Positions 17,385-25,944 of a DNA stretch of 64,000 bases are shown piece after piece. Origin of the DNA: an uncultured Clostridia bacterium (GTDB taxonomy: Bacteria > Bacillota > Clostridia > Lachnospirales > Lachnospiraceae); contig CALBKM010000029.1 in assembly GCA_937895705.1 (NCBI GenBank), positions 1 to 64,000 of the forward strand. Reading direction: 5' to 3'. The translations under genes and the position numbers were made by a program. Positions within the stretch are counted from its first letter, which is position 1, and each line of letters opens with the position of its first letter. A model generated the notes under the pieces. That model did not search any database. It saw nothing but the letters and a program-made list of their open reading frames with translations, and was not told where the DNA came from.

Positions 17385-18242
17385 GTACATATCCGGTATC
17401 GCCTGCGTCTGACGCTCAAAATTCATAGCGGCAGACAGTCGTTTTGTTCCGAGAAGCTGATGGACGCCCGCATAGGAAGCCCCGTTGCTCATCAGATGAT
17501 GTATCATGGAGTTTCGCAGGATACGGGGCGTGATGTTCGGCAATCCTGCTTTTTTTGTGTATTCGGTAATTCTTTTAAAGAATCCCTGTCTTGTCATTTC
17601 TTCCCCGACTTTATTGTAGAATAGAAGGTCCGGGTCGGACTCCTGCTTTTTTAAAGCTTCCCTGCCTTGCTCCAAATAAACTTCCAGTGCTTCACAGGCC
17701 GGTTGTCCTAACGGCAGAACACGATTTGTATCGCCGACACAAATCGTTAAAACCTTATATCTCAGATGCACCTGGGTCAGTTTCAGTTTCAATAAAGTGT
17801 TCAGACGGATTCCCGTAGCATATAACAATTCCAGCATTGCTCTGTCACGCATACCTTTCGGTGTATCGGTTTCCGGAGCCTCAAGCAACCGTTCCAATTC
17901 TTCTATAGTGATAATCTCCTGCTCCGTCTGCTCCGCTTTCGGGGCTTTGATGCGTTCCGCCGGATCGTCTCTTATAAATCCCTTTTTCGTCAAATAATCA
18001 AAAAAACTGTGAATACTGGAAATCAAGCGTACGATGGAAGAAGCTTTTAAGCCCTCCCGTTCCGCAGAAAGAATAAAAGAATTTAACTGGGTCTCCGTCA
18101 CTTGTTCGACGGAAACAATGCCGTTATCCCGCAAATAGGAAACCATACGCATCAAATCCGAACGATAGGCAAGCATGGTATTCTCCGAAACTTGCTTTTT
18201 CTCCTTACGATACTCACAGAACGCCTGAATATAAGACTCCAT
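17361..18242 (-). CDS. XerD-like tyrosine recombinase with degenerate active site
   Basis: 293 residues with the full XerC/D layout: SAM-like N-terminal domain (MESYIQAFCEYRKEKKQVSENT) and catalytic domain ending in HPRA as XerD does. Alignment by eye to Firmicute XerD shows the first arginine kept (LLYATGIRLNTL). The second arginine is also kept (TPRILRNS), but its partner histidine has become Arg. The LLGH histidine is Thr (LLGTK), the beta-hairpin lysine seems lost (GDTNR), and the nucleophilic tyrosine of IYTH is Phe (MNFER). Strand exchange by itself seems impossible. The gene sits next to nudF, close to pdp and dacF, the usual xerD neighbourhood. Confidence 0.85.
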   Translation of the reverse strand: MESYIQAFCEYRKEKKQVSENTMLAYRSDLMRMVSYLRDNGIVSVEQVTETQLNSFILSAEREGLKASSIVRLISSIHSFFDYLTKKGFIRDDPAERIKAPKAEQTEQEIITIEELERLLEAPETDTPKGMRDRAMLELLYATGIRLNTLLKLKLTQVHLRYKVLTICVGDTNRVLPLGQPACEALEVYLEQGREALKKQESDPDLLFYNKVGEEMTRQGFFKRITEYTKKAGLPNITPRILRNSMIHHLMSNGASYAGVHQLLGTKRLSAAMNFERQTQAIPDMYKKAHPRA

Positions 18243-18317
18243 ACATGCCCTCCTTTCGACTGTTACTCCGCTTATTCCTTAGCGGCAGATGTTCTTTCCC
18301 AATAAACTAACACCTGA

Positions 18318-18860
18318 TCATTTAGTACTCTTCATTTTCAGCTCTTTATATGCAAACAATCCTGCCACGGTTTTGGAATCGGATATGGTTCCGCTCATAA
18401 TCATTTCAATTAAGTCGTCCAACGAATACCGCTCAATCGTAATATATTCGTTATCGTCCAATTCTAATTCCGCATAGCCCGTTACTTTACAATAAAACAT
18501 ATGAACCTTTTCATCGTTGTATGCCGGAGACGGCTGAATCATGATGAGCGGCACGGCTGTTTCGCACAAGGCACCGGTTTCCTCCCGAAGTTCTCTGACT
18601 GCCGCCGCCATCGGTTCCTCGTCCTGATTGATTCCGCCGGCCGGAAGTTCTAAAATCTCCATATCTGCACCGGGACGCCACTGGCGTATCATAATAATCC
18701 TGCCATCCTCATCTTCTGCCACCATGGCCGCGGCACCGTTATGATGGATAAAGTCCCAGTTTGCGAAATTTCCGTTGGCAAAGGCCATGGAATCGGTGTA
18801 CATGGAAATCCAGGCTCCCTTGTAAACCAGCGAACGGTCAATACGCTTAATCTTCTCCAT
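18318..18860 (-). CDS. nudF: NUDIX hydrolase, ADP-ribose pyrophosphatase type
   Basis: 180 residues. The NUDIX box is complete at about residues 75-98 (GGINQDEEPMAAAVRELREE then TG), binding Mg2+ for hydrolysis of ADP-ribose or related nucleoside diphosphates. The preceding MIRQWRPGADMEILELPAG is typical of ADP-ribose pyrophosphatases. The start at 18860 has AAAGGAG upstream. It lies upstream of the XerD-like gene on the same strand with a 75-nt gap, an arrangement common in Firmicutes. Confidence 0.92.
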   Translation of the reverse strand: MEKIKRIDRSLVYKGAWISMYTDSMAFANGNFANWDFIHHNGAAAMVAEDEDGRIIMIRQWRPGADMEILELPAGGINQDEEPMAAAVRELREETGALCETAVPLIMIQPSPAYNDEKVHMFYCKVTGYAELELDDNEYITIERYSLDDLIEMIMSGTISDSKTVAGLFAYKELKMKSTK

Positions 18861-18927
18861 TTATGCTCCTTTTTACAAGGCGCCGTAGGTATCTGAAGAT
18901 ACTCCACTGCCCTTCATAATTACTTGT

Positions 18928-19725
18928 TTACTTCTGCATGGATTTCACCTTATCGAAGGTTGCGATACAAGCCTCCATTACCGCACTGCGGAAGCCGTTC
19001 TCCTCCAAAGCACGGATACCCGCAATGGTAGTTCCTCCCGGAGTACATACGTTGTCTTTTAATTTTCCCGGGTGTTCACCGTTCTCAAGTACCATCTTTG
19101 CCGCTCCCAGCACAGTCTGGGCTGTCATTTTATAGGCAGTATCTCTCGGAATACCGCAACATACCGCCGCATCTGCCATGGCCTCGATAAACACGTATAC
19201 AAATGCGGAAGAACTGCCGGAGGCCGGAATGGCCGCATCCTGTAAGGATTCCGGAAGCACCACATACTTTCCGAAGGAATCAAAGAACTCGCCGATAAGC
19301 TTCTTTTCTTCCTCGGTAAAGGAAGAACCTTCGTCAAAGGTCACCGCAGACATTCCTTCCCCTACCATGGCCGGGGTATTCGGCATAACACGCACCACCT
19401 TAATGTTCCCGCTGAGAGACTCTTTTATGTAGGAAATTGTAATTCCGGCAGCCACCGTTACCACAATTGCTCCGTCCTTTACCTTCCCTTTAATCTCGGA
19501 AAGCACCGTATCGTACACGTATGGCTTGATTACAAGTACTACCATATCTGCCTGTGCCACCAACGCAGCATTGCTTTCGCAATACATCGCTCCGGCTGCT
19601 TTACCGCGCTCCTTGTCGGACACGCTCATGCAGGTAAAAAGAACATTTTCTCCGCCTGCCACTTTCACTGCTCCCTTTAACATCGGGTAACCCATGTTGC
19701 CCGCTCCGATAATACCGATTTTCAT
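18928..19725 (-). CDS. proC: Pyrroline-5-carboxylate reductase
   Basis: 265 residues. The N-terminal Rossmann motif GIIGAGNMG binds NAD(P)H; the C-terminal signature PGGTTIAGIRALEENGFRSA is intact. It performs the last step of proline synthesis, reducing pyrroline-5-carboxylate. The other two genes of the pathway (proB, proA) lie about 20 kb away at 39-42 kb. No strong Shine-Dalgarno site precedes the ATG, unlike most neighbours. Confidence 0.95.
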   Translation of the reverse strand: MKIGIIGAGNMGYPMLKGAVKVAGGENVLFTCMSVSDKERGKAAGAMYCESNAALVAQADMVVLVIKPYVYDTVLSEIKGKVKDGAIVVTVAAGITISYIKESLSGNIKVVRVMPNTPAMVGEGMSAVTFDEGSSFTEEEKKLIGEFFDSFGKYVVLPESLQDAAIPASGSSSAFVYVFIEAMADAAVCCGIPRDTAYKMTAQTVLGAAKMVLENGEHPGKLKDNVCTPGGTTIAGIRALEENGFRSAVMEACIATFDKVKSMQK

Positions 19726-19868
19726 AGCTTCGTCTATATCCGCATTTGAACTTACGGATACTTTTCCTTTCTTTTAATTTAACACGCCGAATCTTTTAAA
19801 AAACATTGCGTATTTTATGTCAACATAACCACAGAAAAATTGTAGCACACTACCGTTGTAAAGTCAAA

Positions 19869-19909
19869 CAAAAACGTACCTGACGGATTTTCCGAAAGGT
19901 ACGTTTTTG
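19869..19909. terminator. Bidirectional terminator
   Basis: CAAAAACGTACC and GGTACGTTTTTG form a 12-bp perfect stem, giving T-runs on both strands. It lies 42 bases past the stop of the giant M56 receptor gene (minus strand). Confidence 0.8.
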
Positions 19910-19950
19910 TGTTCTTATTTTATTAACATGGATAAAGAATTCTGCGTTAC

Positions 19951-22900
19951 TTACTCCGGCGAAAGCTTTGTTACATCCACCCAGATAGCCGGACGAATCA
20001 TTGCCGTGTCGTCAACACTCACATCTTCGTCAAAGGAAATGCTTCCGTCTTCCATCACTCTTGCAAATTCTACGTCTAAGAAATCGACCTCGGTGGTTCC
20101 TGTTGCAATAACAAGCCACGGAACGGTTACTCCGGCAAACTCCCCGTTTTTATGAAACAATGCGCCTTTTTGCGCCGCATATGCCGTCGGTATGGTAATA
20201 CGGGCTTCCTCTGTCCGAAAATATTTTGTTTCATCCTGCCCTAGGCCGTATATCACATCGTCGGTTTCCAGCAAAAAGGTATAGCCTTTGTAAAGCAACA
20301 TTTCCTCATTGCTATTTGTTAACCGGTTCTCAAACTTTTTTGCCGGCAGCAGAGCTGCACGTTCTTCCGCAGAAAATGCATCCTCGTAAAGCGCGCGGTT
20401 CATCATATAATATAACTTATCGATTTCCCATTCTTCTAAGGTTTGATCCCTATCCCACTGCATGGTTTCGATGCCGTATCTGGAAAGAAGCAATGCCCGG
20501 TCTCCGTCCCGGTCAAGCACCAGCCATTCCAAAGGCTCCTTGCCGTTACTTTCATCTCCGTCCTGTTCGTAAGCTCCGAAAATCACGGATGTGTCCTTCT
20601 GCAAGTCCTTAATAAAGGTGTTCGGCTTTGAGGTATATTCAGACACCTCCTTCCATGTAGCACCGCCGTCTCCGGACACAAAACAGGAGCTTTGAGACGT
20701 TGTTCCGCTGATTTCAAAATAACAAACAACCGTATCCTTCTCCGGAATCAGTATCTTTGCGATGTCACCTTCAACCACAGTAAAATCCTCTGCAATCAAC
20801 CGCCAGCTTATTCCGCTGTCTTCCGTGCGATAAATGTTGTAATGCACGCTGCTCATCAAAGCCCACTGAGGAAGGAATGCAATTCCTACACCGGTTTCCT
20901 CATTGATTGCCACATTGGTGTTTGAAACCTCAATGAATTCCCCGTCAATCAGAACTGTCCCGGTGTCATTTTCAATCAATATCTTATGTAAGGATGCGCA
21001 TGCCTTAACACGTTCAAATTGTTCGGCATCTACAGAATCAAGAGGCTTAATTCCGTGTCCGTCAAATACATCCGGCCAACCGTCCCAGTACTCTACCGTG
21101 TAGTCCTTCGAATAATTTCCGTTGAAATACATCCAGTTAAGCGGATAATAATCCCCTTGATAATTACCGAAAGCTGTTTCAAATACTTCGGTATCATTAA
21201 TAATCAGGTATATATACGGATACAAGTTTTTGTCCATATCATACTCCGAAATAATCGCCTCGATTTTTAAGTTGTCCCTGTAACCGTTTCGTTTCAAATC
21301 TGCATAAATACCGGATAAATTGTTCTCCGTAAACTCATCCACAGGTTTCCCGTAGGATGGTTTTGTTACCGCCGGCACATAGATTTTATCGTTTCCGATG
21401 GAAACAATACTGCCGTTTTCCACGTTTTCTCGCATATAATCCGTGCTCAGAAGGATAATCCGGGTCGGAGATGTGGAAATGTAGTAATATTCCGGCTCGA
21501 ATTGATACCAATATTCGGTTTCGTTAATTGCGGTTTTTAAATACAAACGCTTTGCATTATTTGCCTTTGCACTGCAATACAGTTCATAGGAGCAGGTATA
21601 CCCCTCCTGCGGATACTTTCCCGGATACAACCAGGCCTGATGGTTCAGATACTCTAAAAGCACTGTTTTCATTTCTTCGTAGTTGTAGCGTGGCGGTATT
21701 TTTTTCACAATCTCCGGCACAGCTCCCGCCATCAGCACCTCTCCGTCCTTTGTAATACCGATGGTCACTTTACCGTTGGTATTGACTGCAATCACATCGG
21801 TCCAGTCGTCCACGTCGCACTGTCCCACATCACTTCGTCCCGGGCAGACCGCAACTACCGTACCATCGCCTTTTAAACCTACCACGGTCTCGTTTGCCAC
21901 TGCGATTTTTACGATGCCGCTCCATTTCTCAATGGTATTTATCATATACTCCTGCTCCACACCCTCGGAGATTACGGTGCCGTCGGGCTTCAGCCCTACA
22001 AAGAAATTGTAACCGGCTGCAATTTGTTTCAGCTTTTCCGGCCAGGTGTCCAGCTTTTTCTTGCGTAATACATCACTAACTTCTGTCATTACAAGAGTGC
22101 CGTCTGCTTTTAGGGCCATAATGTGACCGTTCGCTTCCGCGATTTGTACAATGTCGGCAAACGCTTCCGTCCAATTACTTCTCGGATACACATAACCGTC
22201 CTCGCATAATGCCGTGTATCCGCTGTACGGATAGGTACTGAAAATCTGTTTTACACCGGACATCTCCTCGAAGTCTCTTGCAATCCAAGACTGCGGTCCT
22301 CCAAGACCGTAGGTTCCCCCGGCGGCCATTGCTGCTTCGCCAGCTTTTCTCGTATATTCTGCAAGTTCCTCTGCCGTCATATGATAAGATACCGAAAGCT
22401 TTCCTGCTTCATCAATTGCCACCAGACGATACGGATCTGTTCCCAGTGCTTTGTAGGTTTTTGATGTGTCAATTCCTCGTGTGGCGCCTACGGTATCGTA
22501 TTCATCCGTAACCGATACATCATACAACACATGCAGCTTTCCATCCTCATCAAGATAGGCCGCATACTCGTTTCCGATGGCAATGGCAATGTCGGTGTTT
22601 TCCATCGCCGTTACCAGTTCGTCTCTGTTTTTGTTATACTCATTTTTCAGGTTATAGCACCCTTCGATTACTACCTCCTCCACTACCGATAAATCAAGAT
22701 CAATAACCTTAAGCTTCGGACAATTTTTAATAATGACTTTCTTTAAATCCGTCGCATCTCCTGCAATATATTCAAGAGACGGATGTCCGTCAATGACAAG
22801 AGAATCCGCGTTACTGATATATAGGTCCGTCAAATTCGGAAGATGGTCTAAGCCATCCATTCGTTCCTTGTACAGACTGACGGAATTCAGATAGTTCAAA

Positions 22901-25419
22901 TAGTATACGTTTTTACGTTCGGATTCGGACAGTCCTTCTTCTCCATCGGAATTAAAGTTCTTGTTCAAATAGTTTTGTAATGCCTTCGCCGAAAAACATA
23001 CTTCCGGTTTTTCTATCCCGTTTGTGTCCGGAGTATGCTTTAACATATCATAAAAATCATAGGGCCAATAAAGCAGTCTGCCGTTATTGTTTTTATCGAT
23101 ATGCACATAAAAAACAAAGTTATCCATCGTAGTAAGCGTTTGTTCTTCTCCGTTTTTCCGATACAAAATATCAATGTTAACGCTTCCTCGTATTTTAAAG
23201 CCTTTGTCAGCCCACGCGGTAACAGAGCTTACCTGATAATTTTGACCGGTTCTTAAATACAGGTCCTCCTCGGACACCCCTTCCGGCATATCCGGGACTT
23301 GTATATATCGATACTGGTCCACATCGACTTCGTCATCTTCCATAAGCACGACACCGTCATAGAACCATAGGTAAGACGAAGCACTGTTTTGTTCTTCCTC
23401 TGTAAGAAACACGTACTCACTGTCTCTTTCCTTGTCATAAATACGGGCTTGTAAAAAGTCAAGATTCTTTCCTACAAAATACGGTTTAAACGGTTCTCCG
23501 TTAATTCCGACACCGTTTTCTGTCCGTTTCAGCCATTCTACCGGAATTTCTTTGTAGTACACTGAAGAATCGGTCTTCGTCGAACGGATTTCCTGAAATT
23601 CCTCCTTGTGTTCCAAACGAATGCTGCAACGCGAATTTAAAGGAATAATGTATTTTTCTTCTCGGCCGTTTAAATATTCTCCCTGATAAATACAGTCCTC
23701 TGCTACATCAGAAATGTAGTACGAGCCTATGTTTCCTCCTTTTGAAGAAATCACCTGAAACATCGGGCAATCCTCCACGTGAAGATAACTCAAGTTTCCC
23801 TTGACTTCAACATAGCGAATGGACGGATGATTATTGAAAATCATCTGCTTCGCATTGTTGGTGTATACATATCGTAAATTCGGAAAGTATTCAAATCCAT
23901 CCAACACGTCAAAACCGTCTGCTTTCATGTGATAAGCTACTACAGGTGCTTCCAGATACAAGTAACGTACGTCCGCACGCTCTTCCTCCGATAAATACCC
24001 GTTTTTATCGACATCACATTCCGCAGACAAATACTCGCGGAATTTTTCGCTTGTAAAATGCTTTTCATCTAACGGAACATCCGCTTCCGTCGGTGCAGGG
24101 GACACTTCCTGAGGCTCGGTAACCGCAGGGGCTGACGTTGGTGCAAGTGTCGGCGTCACCTCCGGCATTTCCTCCTTGCACTTCGGATTCGTTAAAAAGC
24201 AGACTGCCATAATTACGCAAACCAGTACCGATACCACTAACACCCAAAAGGCCGGCTTTTTATAGTGAAGTACCGATTTCACCCTTCCCGTTACCCCGTT
24301 TTCTCCGAAAGCCAGCGGGCAAGCCGAAAGCATTTTCCGTGACACGCTGCAATTAATCAGTGCCGTAGAATAAGTCTTTTTCTGCTCTGCGCCCAGTTCC
24401 TTGATTACCTTTTCGTCGCAGGCAAATTCAATATCTTTGCATAAAAAGATGTACGCCACCCAAAGAAGCGGATGAAACCAGTATACACTCAGCAAAAGGA
24501 AGCCCAACGGCTTCCAGATGTGGTCAAGCCGCTTTATATGCGCTTTTTCGTGTGCAATTACATACTCTCTGTCCGTTGTGTTAATGTCTGACGGCAGATA
24601 AATCCGCGGTCGTAACACCCCTAAGATAAACGGACTTTCAATTCGGTCGCATACCCGTACCTTGTCCGCAAGCGGGGCGGATTCTTTGACACGGCGATAA
24701 ATACGTATGTAACTGATTGCAGTATACAACAGCATGATACCGATCCCGGATACCCATATGACAGCCGCCACCACAAAAAGATCGGTTCGTTTTACCGTGA
24801 AGTAGCTTCCATTCTCTCCGACTTCGTTATAGGTTACAGACACCGGTGTTTTTTCCACGGTCCCTACGCCTTCTTCCTTGTCGGAGGAAGGTGTTTGCTC
24901 TCCAGGCGTTTCAAACTCAACAAATTCTACTCCCGGCGGCAACTTCTCCGGAATCTCTACCGCCTCCGGGCCGCCTACAACCTGGTTGTCCGCGTTTTCG
25001 GACAATGTTTTGTCCGGTTTCGTCTCTGCAAAGTCATTGCTTTCTCCGGGCAAAGCTTCGCCTATATCTTCCGAAGACATTCCTTCCATAGTAATAGGTT
25101 CCTTTTCTCCGGTAGTTCCCGGAGCTTCCATCTCCTGTGACGGATTCTCCTGCGAAGGTTTATCCTCCGACTGTTCCCTGCGGGAAAAGAAATCCTCCGG
25201 CAGTTCTGTCTGTTCCAACGGCTCCGGATTCCGAATCAAGCTGAAACTACTCTCAAAGGTCACCGGACAAATAAGACGAACCGCCACCAGCGCCCAAAGT
25301 ATCGGAAATAACGCCTTTGGGGCCTTTTTCTTAAACAAAAGGCGCACCAATAACACTGCCAGCACAATCCAGCCGGCCGTAAGGCTCATATTCAATATCT
25401 TAACAAACACTGCTCCCAT
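19951..25419 (-). CDS. Giant BlaR1-type M56 receptor with EF-hand/LRR, RCC1-like and DUF6273 regions
   Basis: 1822 residues. Residues 1-412 form a BlaR1/MecR1-type membrane protease: segments near 10-28, 37-53, 212-238 and 388-410, zinc motif HEKAH (290-294) and EFACDE (331-336), plus an unusual acidic 150-residue loop between the second and third segments. After a Pro/Thr linker come two EF-hand plus leucine-rich modules (calcium loop DVDKNGYLSEEE at 469-480; a second near 835), RCC1-like repeats around 1030-1300 (repeated KADGTL, KPDGTV, KGDGTV, TKDGEV), a beta-rich region, and a C-terminal DUF6273 domain (GAYEQDGDESNGKEPLEWLV). No penicillin-binding domain exists, so this is not a beta-lactam sensor. 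It starts 3 nt after the blaI-like gene. Confidence 0.88.
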   Translation of the reverse strand: MGAVFVKILNMSLTAGWIVLAVLLVRLLFKKKAPKALFPILWALVAVRLICPVTFESSFSLIRNPEPLEQTELPEDFFSRREQSEDKPSQENPSQEMEAPGTTGEKEPITMEGMSSEDIGEALPGESNDFAETKPDKTLSENADNQVVGGPEAVEIPEKLPPGVEFVEFETPGEQTPSSDKEEGVGTVEKTPVSVTYNEVGENGSYFTVKRTDLFVVAAVIWVSGIGIMLLYTAISYIRIYRRVKESAPLADKVRVCDRIESPFILGVLRPRIYLPSDINTTDREYVIAHEKAHIKRLDHIWKPLGFLLLSVYWFHPLLWVAYIFLCKDIEFACDEKVIKELGAEQKKTYSTALINCSVSRKMLSACPLAFGENGVTGRVKSVLHYKKPAFWVLVVSVLVCVIMAVCFLTNPKCKEEMPEVTPTLAPTSAPAVTEPQEVSPAPTEADVPLDEKHFTSEKFREYLSAECDVDKNGYLSEEERADVRYLYLEAPVVAYHMKADGFDVLDGFEYFPNLRYVYTNNAKQMIFNNHPSIRYVEVKGNLSYLHVEDCPMFQVISSKGGNIGSYYISDVAEDCIYQGEYLNGREEKYIIPLNSRCSIRLEHKEEFQEIRSTKTDSSVYYKEIPVEWLKRTENGVGINGEPFKPYFVGKNLDFLQARIYDKERDSEYVFLTEEEQNSASSYLWFYDGVVLMEDDEVDVDQYRYIQVPDMPEGVSEEDLYLRTGQNYQVSSVTAWADKGFKIRGSVNIDILYRKNGEEQTLTTMDNFVFYVHIDKNNNGRLLYWPYDFYDMLKHTPDTNGIEKPEVCFSAKALQNYLNKNFNSDGEEGLSESERKNVYYLNYLNSVSLYKERMDGLDHLPNLTDLYISNADSLVIDGHPSLEYIAGDATDLKKVIIKNCPKLKVIDLDLSVVEEVVIEGCYNLKNEYNKNRDELVTAMENTDIAIAIGNEYAAYLDEDGKLHVLYDVSVTDEYDTVGATRGIDTSKTYKALGTDPYRLVAIDEAGKLSVSYHMTAEELAEYTRKAGEAAMAAGGTYGLGGPQSWIARDFEEMSGVKQIFSTYPYSGYTALCEDGYVYPRSNWTEAFADIVQIAEANGHIMALKADGTLVMTEVSDVLRKKKLDTWPEKLKQIAAGYNFFVGLKPDGTVISEGVEQEYMINTIEKWSGIVKIAVANETVVGLKGDGTVVAVCPGRSDVGQCDVDDWTDVIAVNTNGKVTIGITKDGEVLMAGAVPEIVKKIPPRYNYEEMKTVLLEYLNHQAWLYPGKYPQEGYTCSYELYCSAKANNAKRLYLKTAINETEYWYQFEPEYYYISTSPTRIILLSTDYMRENVENGSIVSIGNDKIYVPAVTKPSYGKPVDEFTENNLSGIYADLKRNGYRDNLKIEAIISEYDMDKNLYPYIYLIINDTEVFETAFGNYQGDYYPLNWMYFNGNYSKDYTVEYWDGWPDVFDGHGIKPLDSVDAEQFERVKACASLHKILIENDTGTVLIDGEFIEVSNTNVAINEETGVGIAFLPQWALMSSVHYNIYRTEDSGISWRLIAEDFTVVEGDIAKILIPEKDTVVCYFEISGTTSQSSCFVSGDGGATWKEVSEYTSKPNTFIKDLQKDTSVIFGAYEQDGDESNGKEPLEWLVLDRDGDRALLLSRYGIETMQWDRDQTLEEWEIDKLYYMMNRALYEDAFSAEERAALLPAKKFENRLTNSNEEMLLYKGYTFLLETDDVIYGLGQDETKYFRTEEARITIPTAYAAQKGALFHKNGEFAGVTVPWLVIATGTTEVDFLDVEFARVMEDGSISFDEDVSVDDTAMIRPAIWVDVTKLSPE

Positions 25420-25422
25420 ATT

Positions 25423-25788
25423 CTACTCCTCCTCATATTCCGCTACCATACGTCGCAGCTCGTCAACCTCCGTTTTCGTTAATTTTCCCCGTCTGGAGGT
25501 AAAGGCGGCCAAAAAGGCCGGTAAAGAACCCTCGAAAGTGTCCTGCACAAATTGTTCGCTTTGCATTGCGAAAAACTCGTCACGCTTGATGATAGACGTT
25601 ACGATACAGTTACTGTTTTCAAAGATTCCTTTGTCGCAAAGTCGTCTTAACACCGTATAGGTGGTGGATTTCTTCCACTGCAACTTTTCCTCTGCCAGGC
25701 GCACCAATTCCCTGGAATGCACCGGCTCCAACTCCCAAATCATATCAGCAAATTGCGATTCTACCGCACCCATTTGTAATTCTGCCAT
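25423..25788 (-). CDS. BlaI/MecI-family repressor (first copy)
   Basis: 121 residues. A winged helix (about 1-75; VHSRELVRLAEEKLQWKKST-TYTVLRRL) and a C-terminal dimerisation tail (SLPAFLAAFTSRRGKLTKTEVDEL) are typical. In the BlaI/MecI family the repressor is cleaved when the partner M56 protease is activated. It is followed directly by the giant M56 gene. It resembles the third copy (61440-61805) more than the second. AGGAGG precedes the ATG. A TTGACA promoter with a dyad over its -10 lies just upstream, fitting self-repression. Confidence 0.93.
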   Translation of the reverse strand: MAELQMGAVESQFADMIWELEPVHSRELVRLAEEKLQWKKSTTYTVLRRLCDKGIFENSNCIVTSIIKRDEFFAMQSEQFVQDTFEGSLPAFLAAFTSRRGKLTKTEVDELRRMVAEYEEE

Positions 25789-25812
25789 AGACAGCCCTCC
25801 TAACTCGACATC

Positions 25813-25858
25813 ATGTAGATTGTAATTCCAGTCTACATCACGTGGAGCGAATTGTCAA
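25813..25858 (-). promoter_or_regulatory. Promoter and operator of the first BlaI/M56 pair
   Basis: Minus strand TTGACA (25853-25858), 17-bp spacer, TAGACT (25830-25835). A perfect dyad ATGTAGA-N12-TCTACAT (25813-25838) covers the -10 and initiation region, a likely BlaI site. Confidence 0.6.
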
Positions 25859-25882
25859 GTATATATTATATTTTTCATGAAA

Positions 25883-25925
25883 AGGGATTGTTTCACCGGC
25901 AAACTTTCCCGATAAAACAATCCCT
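25883..25925 (-). terminator. Terminator after the DUF6273 lipoprotein gene
   Basis: AGGGATTGTTT and AAACAATCCCT pair perfectly around a 21-base loop, followed by TTTT on the minus strand. Confidence 0.75.
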
Positions 25926-25944
25926 CCGTGCTTCATAACTTACA

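Noticed and set aside
17361..18242. Integrase of a mobile element
   Set aside because: No attachment repeats, relaxase, phage or excisionase genes nearby; the locus is a conserved housekeeping block and the active site is degenerate.
24878..25660. 260-codon plus-strand frame opposite the M56/BlaI genes
   Set aside because: Serine-rich antisense shadow of the acidic receptor loop; no start signal.
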